Origin: Corythucha ciliata
Taxonomy: Eukaryota; Arthropoda; Insecta; Hemiptera; Tingidae
DNA length: 64,000 nucleotides
Direction of reading: 5' to 3'
Assembly: GCA_038030265.1 (NCBI GenBank)
Contig: CM075942.1
Span: forward strand, 37,848,751-37,912,750
Part shown: in pieces, positions 33,103 through 44,999 of the stretch
How positions within the stretch are numbered: the first letter of the stretch is position 1
Layout: each line of letters starts with the position of its first letter
Made by a program: the position numbers and the translations under genes
The notes under the pieces: generated by a model
Told to the model about the DNA's origin: nothing
What the model saw: the letters and a program-made list of their open reading frames with translations, nothing else
Database searches by the model: none

Positions 33103-33710
33103 TTATTCTCTAACGAAATAGAAACTTTGCTTTGGTAGAAACATTGAAATCTCATTCATGAAATTGAGAAAACTGAACGGAAACATTATGATTTTTGAAA
33201 AAGGCAATGATGAAAAAAGTTAATATGGCCCCAGGAAGAAAGTCCAATCATCTAATGTTTGTCTAAATTTTGGTAATCTATCACGTACGGAATATAAATG
33301 CATACATAGCTTTTTGTACCGGCTTCTTTTATCACTGTTTATTCACGTCTACGAAATAAACCGGAACATTTTGTGCGTAATAAGCGTAAATGGACGAGTG
33401 TAGATGATGACAATTGGTCTTCATATTTTAATAAGTTAAAAAAATAAGTATAAATATATTCACAGCATGCCTTTTGTTGCCCACAATTCATTTTTGAGGA
33501 TCTTGTGTAGCGGGCTCGGTCGGTACTGAAATACATAGATTAAACTTGACTAATATGAGTTGTATTGTCATCGTCAGGACTTCGTTTTTCATCGGCATTT
33601 TATTGCACCACTCTATTGTCCCGTTGAAAATCTCTTTGTAATTTTTAGATGGGTGACGAGTGCAGTGCAGCGCATAACAATCGAATTTATTGAATTAAAA
33701 AAAAAAAAAT
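33103..33710. other. No gene seen
   Basis: AT-rich, ending in an A run (33697-33709). Nothing recognised. Confidence 0.45.
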
Positions 33711-33713
33711 TAA

Positions 33714-33855
33714 GGCCCGATTTCACCAACTTATTAAACCAAGGTCAACAACTAATCTCGATCTAAACACTTATATCAGAATTCATATGGGTCGCTATTG
33801 GCAACTAATCACGATCAACTTTAAACGAGATCAATTTTGTTGGTGAAAATGGGCC
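33714..33855. mobile_element. PIF/Harbinger-like MITE, 142 bp, TSD TAA
   Basis: GGCCCGATTTCACCAAC at the left, GTTGGTGAAAATGGGCC at the right, with TAA at 33711-33713 and 33856-33858. Very compact. The TTTCACCA-type end is shared with the element at 43523-43656. Confidence 0.8.
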
Positions 33856-33888
33856 TAAGTTGCGGTACTGTGGACGACTTTTATTATA

Positions 33889-36164
33889 CAGGGTGTAACG
33901 GGAAAATGGGGCATAATTGGCGATTGCAGCTAAGGAAGACGCTGTCTGCCGGTCATAGAGAAACTAGTGATAGCGATAGTGTAAGCGGTATGTTAAATTT
34001 TGGATTATTTTCACGTCTTTTTTATTCTTTTTTTGCCATTTACAACTCGTGGAAAAGTGTGTACATTTATTAATTACGCTAAGGTCGACTAATAGGGCTC
34101 GGTATTAGTGCGAGTTGTTAATGAGGGGGTCACTGGTTACTCACGAATATGATGGACATGCACTTCACGCGAGCGTACGCGAACGCGACGGACGAGTCCG
34201 ACCTACGGGTGTGCCGTCGATGGAACAACCGCTCAACAACAGAGTCAACGGAGCCGCAGCGAACGCCCGGAGACCGGCGATCAGCAATTAGATGGCGTCG
34301 GGGCACAACAGAGAAAAGACCGGTGCTCGCTCGTTTTCTCATGTTGCCCCCTGAAACGTCCCTTCTTCCTCACGGTTTTATCCTTTACTAGCGTTGCCGC
34401 CGTCAAGACGACTTTCCCCGAGCTCGGGTGCTGGCCCAAAAACTCCCGGTCTCAGCGCCTTCTTTTTTGTTTCGCCCTTTCTTCTCCCGACTTCTTGACT
34501 ACCGAAGTTCGTCGCAATGCGGGTCCTCTCACTCGTTCATTTCGGCTGGATCACCAATAATTATGACAGAGGAGGATAGTTTGTTAACTTATCTCTTATA
34601 TCGTGCCCTGTTCTATTCCATTCTTGGTTCGAGGCGCTTACTTACTATATTGTATACTTTCGTGCTTATTTTTATACTTTTTATTAATTAATAAAATTTC
34701 CCCGAGCACCTCGTCTCGACTATACCCTTCAATATCAGTGTCGGTATTGGTGTGATTCATAACTAGTATCTGTCCTTGTTAATGTTATTCATTCCCCGTA
34801 CAGATACATGTGGGTATAGTTTAGAATGCCGAAAATAACAATTTAAGAGCATTCATTAGGATTGTTCAAGCGCAGACGACTGCAGGCAAAGCGCAAATAT
34901 CTCCTTTGAGTCCTCTTCGTCCCGTCTAATGCCATGTTGATATGGTTAGCATCGTAGCCTTTTCTTCCATCTGTGAAATTCCGAGATTTTGATGGTGATG
35001 AATCTGTATTCAAAATTAACAGTACAAAGACGCCTCCCGAATGAACAACTTCAGAAGTAGTTAGATCTTGAGATGGAAGGAACCGCTGATAATGAAATAA
35101 CTTAACACCCGGTCAACTGAAAAATAGCTATTTTGTGAGCTCTCAACCACCATAAGTATGAATAAATTGGGTCGTAGCACTAACAACGAAGAAATTATAA
35201 TAATTTTGCTAGCTATAACCCAGTGCCCACGAATTCTGTTCGATTCAGGAGGTGGATTACATTTCAAGATCCTTCTTTTCCGAATTTTTAATGTGAACAC
35301 GTTTGATGTATTTACTCACCAGAGAATCCAAAGAAGTGAGATGTGAAGTTATTTTCGAGCTCTTCAAGATCAAACAACAATACGAACTGAGTTATCAATA
35401 CTTCTTACACTATCAGCAATGCCTGTGACACTAACCCTCAAATTACATTAGAACATTAGCGCAGCTATAGTGATAGTTTCATTCGCCAATTGAAATGGGT
35501 GATTCTACATCACATGTGGGTAAAAAATGACCATCTGGACCATGGTCCGATTATCAACCGTTTCTGAGAAATCGCAGTTTTCCTGAATTTCGAAGCATCA
35601 GGCGTTTTCTTCAAAACTCGGTCGGTATCTTAGCAACCATTGATCCTATGAAATTTTCAAGGGCACCGTTGGAAAGAGCACAAAATTTCCTTTCAGATGA
35701 TCGTAAAGTTGGGGTAGGTCGTGAAATTGGACGCCCTTAGCTGAATAGCTTAATAATTGTAAGTAATTGTAAGAAGTTTTTCCTGAAGTCCTACTCTTCC
35801 TCCGAGAGCTGTCAATAAAATGACAGCTGGCTGAATGACTAGTAAGAATAGAGAAATTCAAGGAAGTGGCTTTTCAGCCGAGCGTTAAGGGTGCCCAAAT
35901 TTCACAAACTACCCCAACTTTACGATCATCTTAAGGAAATTTTGTGCTCTTTCCAACGGTGTCCTACAAATTTCCCCAGGGTTAATGGTTGCTAAGATAC
36001 CGACCGATTTTCGAAAAAAACGCCTCATGCATTGACAATCAGGAAAACTGCGATTTTCTCGGAAACGGTTAATAATCGGACCGTGGTCCATATAGTCATT
36101 GGTTACCCGCGTGTGATGTAGAATCACCCATTTCAATTATGCCCCGTTTTCCCGTTACACCCTG
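33889..36164. mobile_element. CAGGGTG hairpin element split by an insertion
   Basis: Ends CAGGGTGTAACGGGAAAATG and its inverse, flanked by TA. The right arm runs 35884-36164. The matching left arm is in two pieces: the first 30 bp at 33889-33918, the rest at 35488-35745. Interior words (TTGGAAAGAGCACAAAATTT) match the elements at 27009 and 27803. Without the insertion it would be about 700 bp. Confidence 0.8.
33919..35487. mobile_element. 1.57-kb insertion flanked by AATT
   Basis: It interrupts the left arm of the hairpin element, whose uninterrupted sequence is known from its own right arm. AATT occurs on both sides (33915-33918 and 35488-35491). Ends are GGCGATTGCAGC and, inverted, GGCGAATGAAAC, so there may be short imperfect inverted ends. 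A strikingly G/C- and CpG-rich block lies inside at about 34160-34560. An AATAAA word occurs at about 34690. No recognised protein. Confidence 0.65.
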
Positions 36165-36166
36165 TA

Positions 36167-37483
36167 TGAGGAAGTCTCTTCTCACAACTTATAGTCTAGG
36201 ATCCCAGGGTCTATTTTCTCACCCATAAGAGGTACTTCTACCAATGCTTTTTTTTGGACAGATATCAACCCCTAAACATGAAAGTGCGCGTCTGCGACCT
36301 ACAAGACGTGGCGAACATGCCGAAATAATTAATTAAAGTAATTAATTTTCGACCAAAATTCACCCATGAGGTGCATGGCTAGAATTAGGCTTAAAATTTG
36401 TGTTTCGACGTTAACAACTCGGAAAAAATCGTCTGCGACCTGCAAGACGCGGCACATCTTTGAGTAATGAAATTTCTATTTAATTTCAAATTTTAATTTA
36501 TTGAAAAGAGCTTTTATGACAGGAGAAAGATTCGATGTCGATTCCATTCATTTCATTTTTCTCGTTAGTGGTTTCATGTAGGTAATGCTATTACTGTTTA
36601 AATTCGTTAGGTACAATCTTTATCCGATTTTGGTTTTTAAGGGCTTAAAATCTTCGCAACTAAATTCCCCACAACGCTACGCTCGCCGAATTTAAAAATT
36701 CTCTCCCAAACTCGAGTTATAACACTTTTTGTCCGGCAAAAAAATTAGAAAATTGTAAAATTCCAAAAATCGCATTTTACCCCGATTTCCTCCAATCGAT
36801 TTTTACCCCGAAACAAAGTCGACTCCTCACCTCAAAATACAACAACGGAAGCTTGTGTCATGCCAAATTCTCACTCCTTTCCCATCAAAATGACGCCTAA
36901 AGTCGTCTGGAAAAATATCGGCAAATTAAGCCAACCATAGAGTGGGTTGTGGGGGAGGGGTCAGCCCGGAATCGCCGCTGAAACTTTTCAAAATTATGCA
37001 AATTTCAATTTGACCGGCTTCTATTCATCGTAGAGGGTTCAAATTTTGACACAAGCTTTATGCTGGCAAATTTGAATTATGCTGATTTTTTCAGATGTTT
37101 GAAAAAATTTCAAATCGGTCAAATTTCAAATTTAAATTTTGCAAAAATTTCACATTCTGAAAAATCGTAGCTCCTTCCAAAGTCATCGTATCGTCGTCGG
37201 CAGGGTCTCAACATTTCCACAATACGGTAGCCTATCCAAAAAAATGCCCAAAAAAATGATGAAAATTGATTTCAACCCCAAAAATCGATAAAAATGAAAA
37301 AAGACATTTTCAATTGGGCTGTTTCACCGATATTTTCAGAATCACCTGAAATTTAGTTTTTAAGGGTTTCTCAATCATCTAAAAACGAAAATGAGGTCCG
37401 TTTGGCCAGTTTAATTTTCCTCGACAGGGGCCCCCCCCGCGAAAATGCTTACATTTTGTTGGCTGGCAGTGAGACTTGAATCC
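36167..37483. other. No gene seen
   Basis: Repetitive-looking AT-rich prose with many AAATTTC and CCCCGA words, similar in style to the adjacent tandem array, but no clear period found. Confidence 0.4.
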
Positions 37484-38130
37484 CATATCTTCAGATTCCA
37501 CTCAAATTTGGTATTTAGAGGTTGTTCGACCTTAGAAAAAAGAATATGACGTCAATTGGGGGATGACATTTGTTTTCAACCCCCTCCTTCCCGTGACTGC
37601 TATTGCACGCCTGAACGGGATGATGTTTCAATTTTCATTGGAATCAACCCAAATTCGGTATTTGGGGGTTTTTCGACCTCAGAAAAACGAATATGATCAG
37701 TTGGGGGGTGACCATTTTTTTCTACCCCCTTCCCCCTTGTGACTTAGGGGATGATTTTTAAATTTCCTTCAGAATCTACTCAAATTCGGTATTTAGGGGT
37801 TTTAGAACCTTATAAAATTAAATATGACGTCAGTCTGGGGATGCAATTTTTTTCACCCCCTCCCCCCCCCGTGATTGCGGAGATGATTTTTAGATTTTCA
37901 TCGGAATCTACTCAAATTCGGTATTTAGCGGTTTTCGAACCTTCCAAAATTAAATATGACGTCAGTTTAGGAATGAAAACTTTTTTCAACCCCTTTGTAC
38001 CTGTGACTCCATTTAGCAAATGCTTAGGGGATGATTTCTTGATTTTCAGCGGATTGCACCCAAATTCGATGTTGGGGATTTTTCAACATCATAAAATTAA
38101 ATATGACGTCAGTTTGGTGATGAAAATGTT
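37484..38130 (+). repeat. Tandem array, five units of 131-148 bp
   Basis: The anchor CAAATTCGGTATTTRGGGG occurs at 37503, 37650, 37781, 37913 and (variant) 38061, giving periods 147, 131, 132 and 148. Each unit then has AATATGACGTCAGTYTGGGG, except the second (AATATGATCAG). Units also share a run ending CCCCCTYCCCCC...GTGA. Diverged, so old or amplified slowly. Confidence 0.85.
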
Positions 38131-38229
38131 TTCAACGCCTTTTTCGACCCGATAAATAACACACGAAAACATTCAATAATATATTTAAAGGAACAAAAAA
38201 AATATACATTTACAAAATTACTAAAAAAA

Positions 38230-38384
38230 TTACTCGCCACCTCCTCCACCACTGCCGCCGACGCCTCCTCCACCGCCGCCTCTACCTCCTCCACCGCAGC
38301 CTCCTCTACCACCGCCTCTTCCTTTTCCCCGGCCCCAACGCCGTTTTCGCCCGTGTGGGGTAGGATGTCTGGTATGATAGCTCT
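38230..38384 (-). CDS. Possible terminal exon, Gly/Arg-rich protein
   Basis: A pyrimidine-rich stretch TTTTTCTTATAAG precedes 38384 on the minus strand, a plausible 3' splice site. The frame encodes a basic start (HGRKRRWGRGKGRGGGR) then a Gly-rich tail (RGGCGGGGRGGGGGG), ending GGE and a stop at 38230-38232. RGG-rich tails occur in nucleolar and RNA-binding proteins. The same DNA is open in another frame (Glu/Ala/Val-rich), and simple GGN repeats open frames by chance. No upstream exon is identified. Confidence 0.3.
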
Positions 38385-38402
38385 CTTATAAGAAAAATAC
38401 AC

Positions 38403-39285
38403 TCATGAAGGTCGGACTGTTATGTTTTCACATTACGTTGGTGCTTACCTTAAATCTCAGTACTATCACAATGTTGACGAAAGCATGACGTGATTTTTGG
38501 AAATATTGATTTTGCCCGAGACCTGTGATAGAGCGTTCTCATTCCCACTTTTGCTTATCTTGAATCAAGACAAGAAAGTTGTAATTTTAAACAGTTTAAG
38601 TTTTATGAATGTTTACAGAATGATTGTTTTATATAGTATATGTGGCCTAAAGATACCAAAAATGAAATGCCTTCAGCCACCTTTTTTTTTTTCTTTTTTT
38701 GCTTCGACGTAGTAAGGTTTTTAAAATTTCACTTTAATTTCGTCTGAATTGGATAGCCGTGACTAAAAAGGCGATTGTTCAGCGGCTTATGGAAGGCAAG
38801 GCTGTACTGGTTGGTGGGTATATATGCGTCATTATCATTGCCTTTAAAGGAAAGAGATCTTCGGCTTTCAGTGCCCCTTGCGTATCCGTTGAGTTGTTCA
38901 TTAGTTGCGTAAAATTTATAATCCACGGAATTTTCTACTTAAAGTTTTACGTTTTTACTCACGTTACTTCGGATGCTATTTTCTGCTTCAACGTGTATGA
39001 CTATCATATACCTTCGAGCAACAACGTTTGGTAGAATAAATCCCTGTACCCTTTATGCGATTTGTTGCATGTTGATTTCAATCTTGTGACTATTGGTCTA
39101 CAGATGGCTGTAAGATGCCTGGTCAGTTGTATTAAACATGATAAATTTGTGGTCATTTCAGACCGTCGAGTCGAACAATTGCTCCAGTCTATTGGGCAAC
39201 CGAAAGCTGGGAAAAGAACATATTGAATAATTTAGCGTACTTCTCTGTAGCTTAACATCCATATTCCTAATGGAGAAATATCCTG
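38403..39285. other. No gene seen
   Basis: Non-coding. Several short frames on both strands without recognisable motifs. Confidence 0.45.
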
Positions 39286-39671
39286 TTAGTCCAGTCAAAG
39301 AACGTATTATAGGGTGCAATAATTCATAAAGAATTTTTCTCTTCGGCGATCCCAAAGTTGCTCGAGCATAACAATCCAATCGCAGAGGAGTGATGGAAAG
39401 GGAATCCACTCCGATCAACTGTGTCATTGAAGCATTTGACATCAACAATCAGCATCTTACCGTACCTGTAAGATCATTTACCTTCAACTGCCAAATAAAT
39501 ACCAAAATACCAGGGCGACCATGGCATCACGTCGAAAACATAACTACCTACCGAAATATTCACGGTAAGATGTTGATTGTTGATGCTTTAAAGACACAGT
39601 TGATTGGAGTGGATTTCCTTTACATCACTTCTCTGCGATTGGATTGTTATACTCGAGCAACTTTGGGATCG
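39286..39671. repeat. Inverted repeat, arms about 110 bp
   Basis: 39346-39462 is inverse to 39563-39671, with about 100 bp between. The left side extends outward to 39286 with a segment (GCAATAATTCATAAAGAATT) that recurs, inverted, at 40435-40525. Both arms carry a protein-like LIGVD word in opposite orientation, perhaps a retroelement scrap. Confidence 0.7.
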
Positions 39672-40434
39672 AGAAAGCTTCCATAAAATGTTGAAATTGT
39701 GCTTCGCCCACCTCGGCTAACTCAACCTTCTAGGCCGAATCGAGAAGGAAAAGTGGGACGTGAAGTAGCCCAAAGGAAAGATCATTTTATTGCCTATTTG
39801 CTTCTTACTATTCACTTTGTCGAAGCATTGGAGCTTTTAACAGTTACGCCCTGAAATACCGCAAAATAAAATCCAACACTTCGGTTTTTCGTAGTCTACG
39901 GCACTATTCTCATAATAGATTACGAAAGTAGACACATTGACGAGTAATCACGATGTTTGGCGACCCCTTTAGACGAGTCAACCGGGAGGAGCGGCGTTCG
40001 AAAAATTCGTACAATTTTTTTTTCATGTTTGAAATGCGACAGACGGCGTCAGATGCGACAGTTCGAGGTTGATACCAATGATACTGCGTGAAACTTGACC
40101 CGAAGAAAACATCAGCCGAGGCCAAAACCGAATGTAATTATTTTTCCCTCTAGTCCTACCAGTTCTCATACTTTTGTCATGCAACAGTTTTTCCCAAAAT
40201 TCCACGGAGCATATATCGGTAACCGCTATGCAGAAAATGAATAGAGGCGATTTTATCGGAAATTATGAGTACATTATTTTTTCATTTCGACGTCTAGGCG
40301 CTAACGCTGATGGTAGTTTCCTAGATATTGGTTAAAACCGAAAACGGTCGCACATTTCGCCCTCTCCAGAGTCACGCTCCACTCGACAACTCGGGGACTT
40401 TTGGTGAGGTGACTCCTGGACACCTCCGAACCCA

Positions 40435-40525
40435 TTCCCGAAGAGAAAAATTCTTTATGAATTATTGCAGTCTAGACCCCCTTTTTTTACGTTCCTTGAC
40501 TGGACTATGTATATTTATTCTTAGG
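40435..40525 (-). repeat. Inverted copy of the 39286-39345 segment
   Basis: Shares CGAAGAGAAAAATTCTTTAT and TTGACTGGACTA in inverse order relative to 39286-39345. It indicates that the 39286 repeat unit is larger than its own palindrome. Confidence 0.65.
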
Positions 40526-40529
40526 TGAG

Positions 40530-43520
40530 AATAGTGGGAAGGTTTTACCAAAAGGTTTTACCAGGAGCACTCATTCTCAATCGGTGTCGTATTTAATGTC
40601 TGATCATCAAGAAGCCTGGCAGAAAACAGTTTGAAAAATCCCTGCTTGTTTATGACATTTGGTATACTCATTAAGTCATTACACGCAAATATTTCGTGGA
40701 AGTCCAATGTTGATTTCGTAAGTAAGGGGCTCTTGCTCCTAATTTCGTTTTCCATTGCATTCAATTATAGCCCGTCAAGTTAAACGTGGGCCTTCGGATT
40801 GATATTAACACTTATCTTTGGTAAACAGTGGGACAAACAATTCGGTAACGAAAGTAGAGGGAAGAGATGTTGCAAGTAATCGAATAAGAGAGCGCTGGCC
40901 GCGGGTTCGTGTTCTTCTTGACGGGCTGTACTAAAGCGGTGTCAGTCACAGAGAGACTATTATAGTTATCAAAAGTACCAAAAAAATGTATTTTATCTTG
41001 ATATTTTTCAAGATCAAGAGTGAATTAGCGTGTCGAAATTGGGATGAAAACCTCATGGATCAGTTTCAATCGGTGACCGTCTTGGACGTGTGCTGAAACA
41101 TGTATTGCATAGTTCCCGGAAAATGCGATATGTCAGTTAGAGAACGAGCTTTTCTGTTTCTCCAGTCGCCAGACGGTCCGATGGGCCGGGAACCAATCAA
41201 ACAACTCCGAAATATTTTAAATCTGCTTGACTTGAAACTCATTCTCCTCTCTTTTTCACTCTTTCAAAGGCGAAATTATTTCTCTTTTTACCAGGCCAAT
41301 AATTTGGAAAAAAGCTACCTGTACCAAAAAGGACCAATTTGGAAAAATTGCCCTTTCCTCTTGAGGCGCCAGGGTAATAGTTGCCTATTTGTGATTGATG
41401 GCTTTTCATCGTAATCTCGTTAATTGGGTAATTATGATGTTGAGCTTCTTAATTTACAGGATTAACCCCCCCCCCTCGTAATCTCCCCTTCCACTGAATG
41501 ATGATTCTGTGGGCTCTGTTTGAATTTGAAAGCACCAGGAAATTAATGATTACCTAAGTTTTCCCGTCCTCTTCCCCCTATTTCACGCGTGTATGAAAAA
41601 AGTCCTGTCACAAGGTGCGTTGAATATTTTTGCTACTATGCTTAAACTTTTTTGATTATAAAGTGTTGTCAGTGCCCTTCCCCTCCACAATGAAGTGAAT
41701 GTAGGTACCCCTTTTAAAACGAACTTCCTCTCTGGTAAAACTTGCGCTTAATTAGGAAAAGGATAACTCGATTTGACTGTGCCTAGCTGCCTTGTGCTGC
41801 CTCCCTTATATTCGAGAAAATTGTCCCACTCTCTGAGGCTTTCTGGTTATAACGGAACTTTTCTCTCTTTCTGAATGTTGGGAAGCTTGATATTACACAG
41901 TATTACCAGATGGAGGTCATCTATCTGTTGTTCTGTTGAATATACTTCTCTAATTGGCATTCTAGACTCCTTATTCATCAAACTTTGATATGAGCGAGAG
42001 AAGAGTATTTATCGTCGCGTCGTTTTCATACGAGTATTATATGTGCATGAACTGTGAACGAAAACCTCAAAATTATTCACTGACGCTCAATCATTCATTA
42101 TTCAAGTGAGATAATTTAGATTGTACTTGTACATTATACTTATTGTGTACCAAGAACGCAAAGAAGAGCTTTTTTGACACAAATTAAGATGAAAAAGCAC
42201 ACGGGAGCACTCTCAGGGAGACACAATCCTTGAGTTCAACAAAGCTCTTCCCCTAGTGGTTTACCCAATTTTTCACATAAAAGAGGTGTAAAAGTTACTT
42301 TAAAGTTGGAAATAGTACACCGGAATAGACAAAAATTCGTTTTCCGAGGTATAGACAAAGCATATCTTATAGATTCCTCTTTTGGGACAGAAAAGTTAAT
42401 AAAAACTACGAGAAGAAAGTTTCTCCAGCACGTACATTTTCAACCCAGAATACTCATTTTGGTATAGTCTTACATCCGTGGAGAAAAAAAACCATCAGCA
42501 AAATTTACCGAGGGGAGAGCGTAAAAAATAAATATTTCAACAAAGAATATATAAAAAACAAACAATATAGTGACGTATAGAGCGAGAGTGAGAGGGTAGG
42601 ATAAACTGTTTTTCGACTAGCCCCACCAATTGCATCAAAGTCTTGTTCTAGTTCTAGTATATGGGTAGCTTTCCGACACAATCAATTTTAATCAATAAAA
42701 TAACGTTCCTATCTCGAACAACAGCATTTTTCGTTACTGTTGAAGCTGTTTCCTAGAAATGATGTGCAGGCGAAGGCTAAAATGTGAGCTTTTGGAATGG
42801 AATTTCAATGAATACAATTTCTGGGCTTTTTTCAGGGAAAAGTGTCTCTTATTATCTGCCTACACTCTAAACCACTAAAACTAGAAGAGATAATGAGTTT
42901 ATTTTAACAGAATTCGAGGTGATGTTAAGTTCAAACGTGACTCTTACGATGGGGCTGATAATCCTTTATTGTTGTTAGGAACTTATTCTGCAACTAAGCC
43001 ACTCGCACAACATTCTCCGTGCCAGCGTACCTCGAGGCCATCTGTACCACTCTCTTCACCATTGCCGCGTGACTTTCAGTCGCCATCTTTTTCCAACCGA
43101 GTTATTCTTCTTGAGCTTCCGGAAGAAGCTCATTTTTGTTATTTTTTTGCACGCGATTGTATTTGAAAACCCCGTAAATATAAACTATGAAGAACAAAAT
43201 TTGTTACATTTTATAATGAATTATTGCCTTTCTTCGGCGTCCTAAAATAGTATTATTGAAGGGGGACTCGGTGAGACTTCGAGCAGGGGGGGGGGGAATC
43301 TTGTCTCTTTGCATCCCGTTGCTCAGGAAAAGTCCTTGCCTCTATACCATATTCATATCACTTCTAGAATTGAGACTCACGAAAAAAGGTATAGGGCACG
43401 CTTTCAATGACGCAGCAGAAAGAAGGAACCAATTTTCATAAATATCAAAATTAAATAGTACTGAATTTGAATTTGGGAAGCATTGATCTTTTATTCGTAC
43501 ATTATTTTTGACGGGCACTT
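40530..43520. other. No gene seen
   Basis: Three kb without supported features. A run of 13 C occurs near 41466. Scattered short frames lack domains. Confidence 0.4.
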
Positions 43521-43522
43521 AT

Positions 43523-43656
43523 GGTGGATTTCACCACCGAGAGTTAAGGTTTGAGTTACGTTAACTCAGAATTAACTGAAAAAAGGCGTCACTATTTATG
43601 TAAACAATGTTTGAGTTAGGTAACTCCAACCTATCTCCCGGTGGTGAAATTTGCCC
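43523..43656. repeat. Small MITE-like inverted repeat, about 134 bp
   Basis: GGTGGATTTCACCACCG at the left and CGGTGGTGAAATTTGCCC at the right; both arms continue into GAGTTAGGTAACTC-like sequence. Related in its ends to 33714-33855. A TSD is not resolved. Confidence 0.6.
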
Positions 43657-44305
43657 TAAGAAAATGAAAGTTTAATTATTAAATTAAGTTAAGAAATTGA
43701 AACATCTCCGGTAGGAGGCCACCTCCTTGTATGCAAATGACGAAAAATTGGAGGCAGCTCGGATACTGTTATTTTGCTTTATGTAACACCTGTGTCCTAA
43801 GGAACACTGTAAAAATACGTCCAGCATGAACTATTACTTTTCCTTGATCCTCTATTCCTATCGACGGTTTTCACAATTTAATTAATGCCCTTTTCAGATG
43901 CTTTTCTGTGCCTGAATGCTCGTAACTGAAAATTCAGATTTATACAGTGTTTCCAGGTATGATTTCTGAGTTTTCTGGGTGAAAACGGTTTTTATCTGAG
44001 GTTTGATAACGAGTGTTTCGGTCAATCAATCAGATTCCGCTGCGCAATCAGATTCGGTTGATAGTTAGTTAGTGCTCTTAGCTCCATATTTAGACAGAAC
44101 TTAGTTTGTTTAGAAAATATGTTTGTTTTTTGGAATTGTGTTGCGTGTGTTGAGTTGTTCGTTTTCGTTGTGGCGCGCCCGCGTGTTTTCCTCGATTTGT
44201 CCGTATGTTTTGGATAAGAAGTACTTGGTTAAATAGATTCCGTTTCTGTATGGGCTTGTGACGTTCGCAAAGCCAAGGTGCCAAGCCAACACTCCTGGTG
44301 GGCAA

Positions 44306-44486
44306 GTGCGAAGGGGTGTTATAATTTTAACACGGCGTTATCCTATCACAATTAAAATGGTTGCCACGTGGATACCACCCGTATTATTTCATACAACACC
44401 CCTTCGTACTTCAGCCCCTGGAACCTGAAGAAGGGTTCCGCTACCTATATCCACGTGACAACCATTTTAATCGTGATGAGATACTA
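44306..44486. repeat. Interleaved inverted repeats
   Basis: GCGAAGGGGTGTTAT pairs with ACAACACCCCTTCG, and TATCCTATCACAATTAAAATGG pairs with its inverse at 44446-44486 (partly written). The two pairs cross, so the segment could form alternative folds. CCTGAAGAAGGGTTCC lies at about 44426. Confidence 0.6.
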
Positions 44487-44519
44487 ACAGAATAATCACA
44501 GATAACCTCACAGAAAACA

Positions 44520-44742
44520 GTGTGCTCTTTTCAGTGGTGTCGTTGGATTTAACCTAGGACGCTTATAACCTAAGTTACAGCTGTTTTTGTTGCGAAACCC
44601 CGTGTTGTGTTGAAAATCGAGGAAAAATCGATTATCACGACTAGGAATGGAAATCGGACCCTGGGTCATAGGACTTTTTTTGTTGCATTTTGGATGTACA
44701 ATCACCCCTCTCACTCTGTTCAACCAAGTACCAGTCACCCTG
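44520..44742 (-). mobile_element. One-ended CAGGGTG-type element
   Basis: On the minus strand, TA then CAGGGTGACTGGTACTTGG starts at 44742. No inverse end was found. The inner limit at 44520 is a guess from a CAGTGTGCTCTTTTC word echoing the GAGCACA of relatives. Confidence 0.4.
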
Positions 44743-44879
44743 TATAGCTAAATGACAACGTACAAAAAAAATCGCGCTATCATGGTCGCTTGGTAGCGCC
44801 TTTGTGATAATTAGCTCCACTTTTAGCGCTTGGCGGATGGGTGGGTGGGGGGGGGGGTAACAGCAGTATCCTCCCTCCC

Positions 44880-44995
44880 TGGAGCTGGTCAAATCCCTCT
44901 GGAAGTGTGTGGTTGGAAGGTGGTAATAAGGGTGTTCTGTGGGAGGGGGAGGAGTTTGATTACCCTCCCTGAGAGAGGTCCTAGATCCGCCCTTG
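44880..44995 (-). repeat. hAT-like MITE end
   Basis: On the minus strand CAAGGGCGGATCTAGGACC is the familiar CAGGGGCGGATC-type terminus, followed by a C-rich segment (opposite a long G run near 44850). The other end was not found. Confidence 0.35.
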
Positions 44996-44999
44996 GCTG

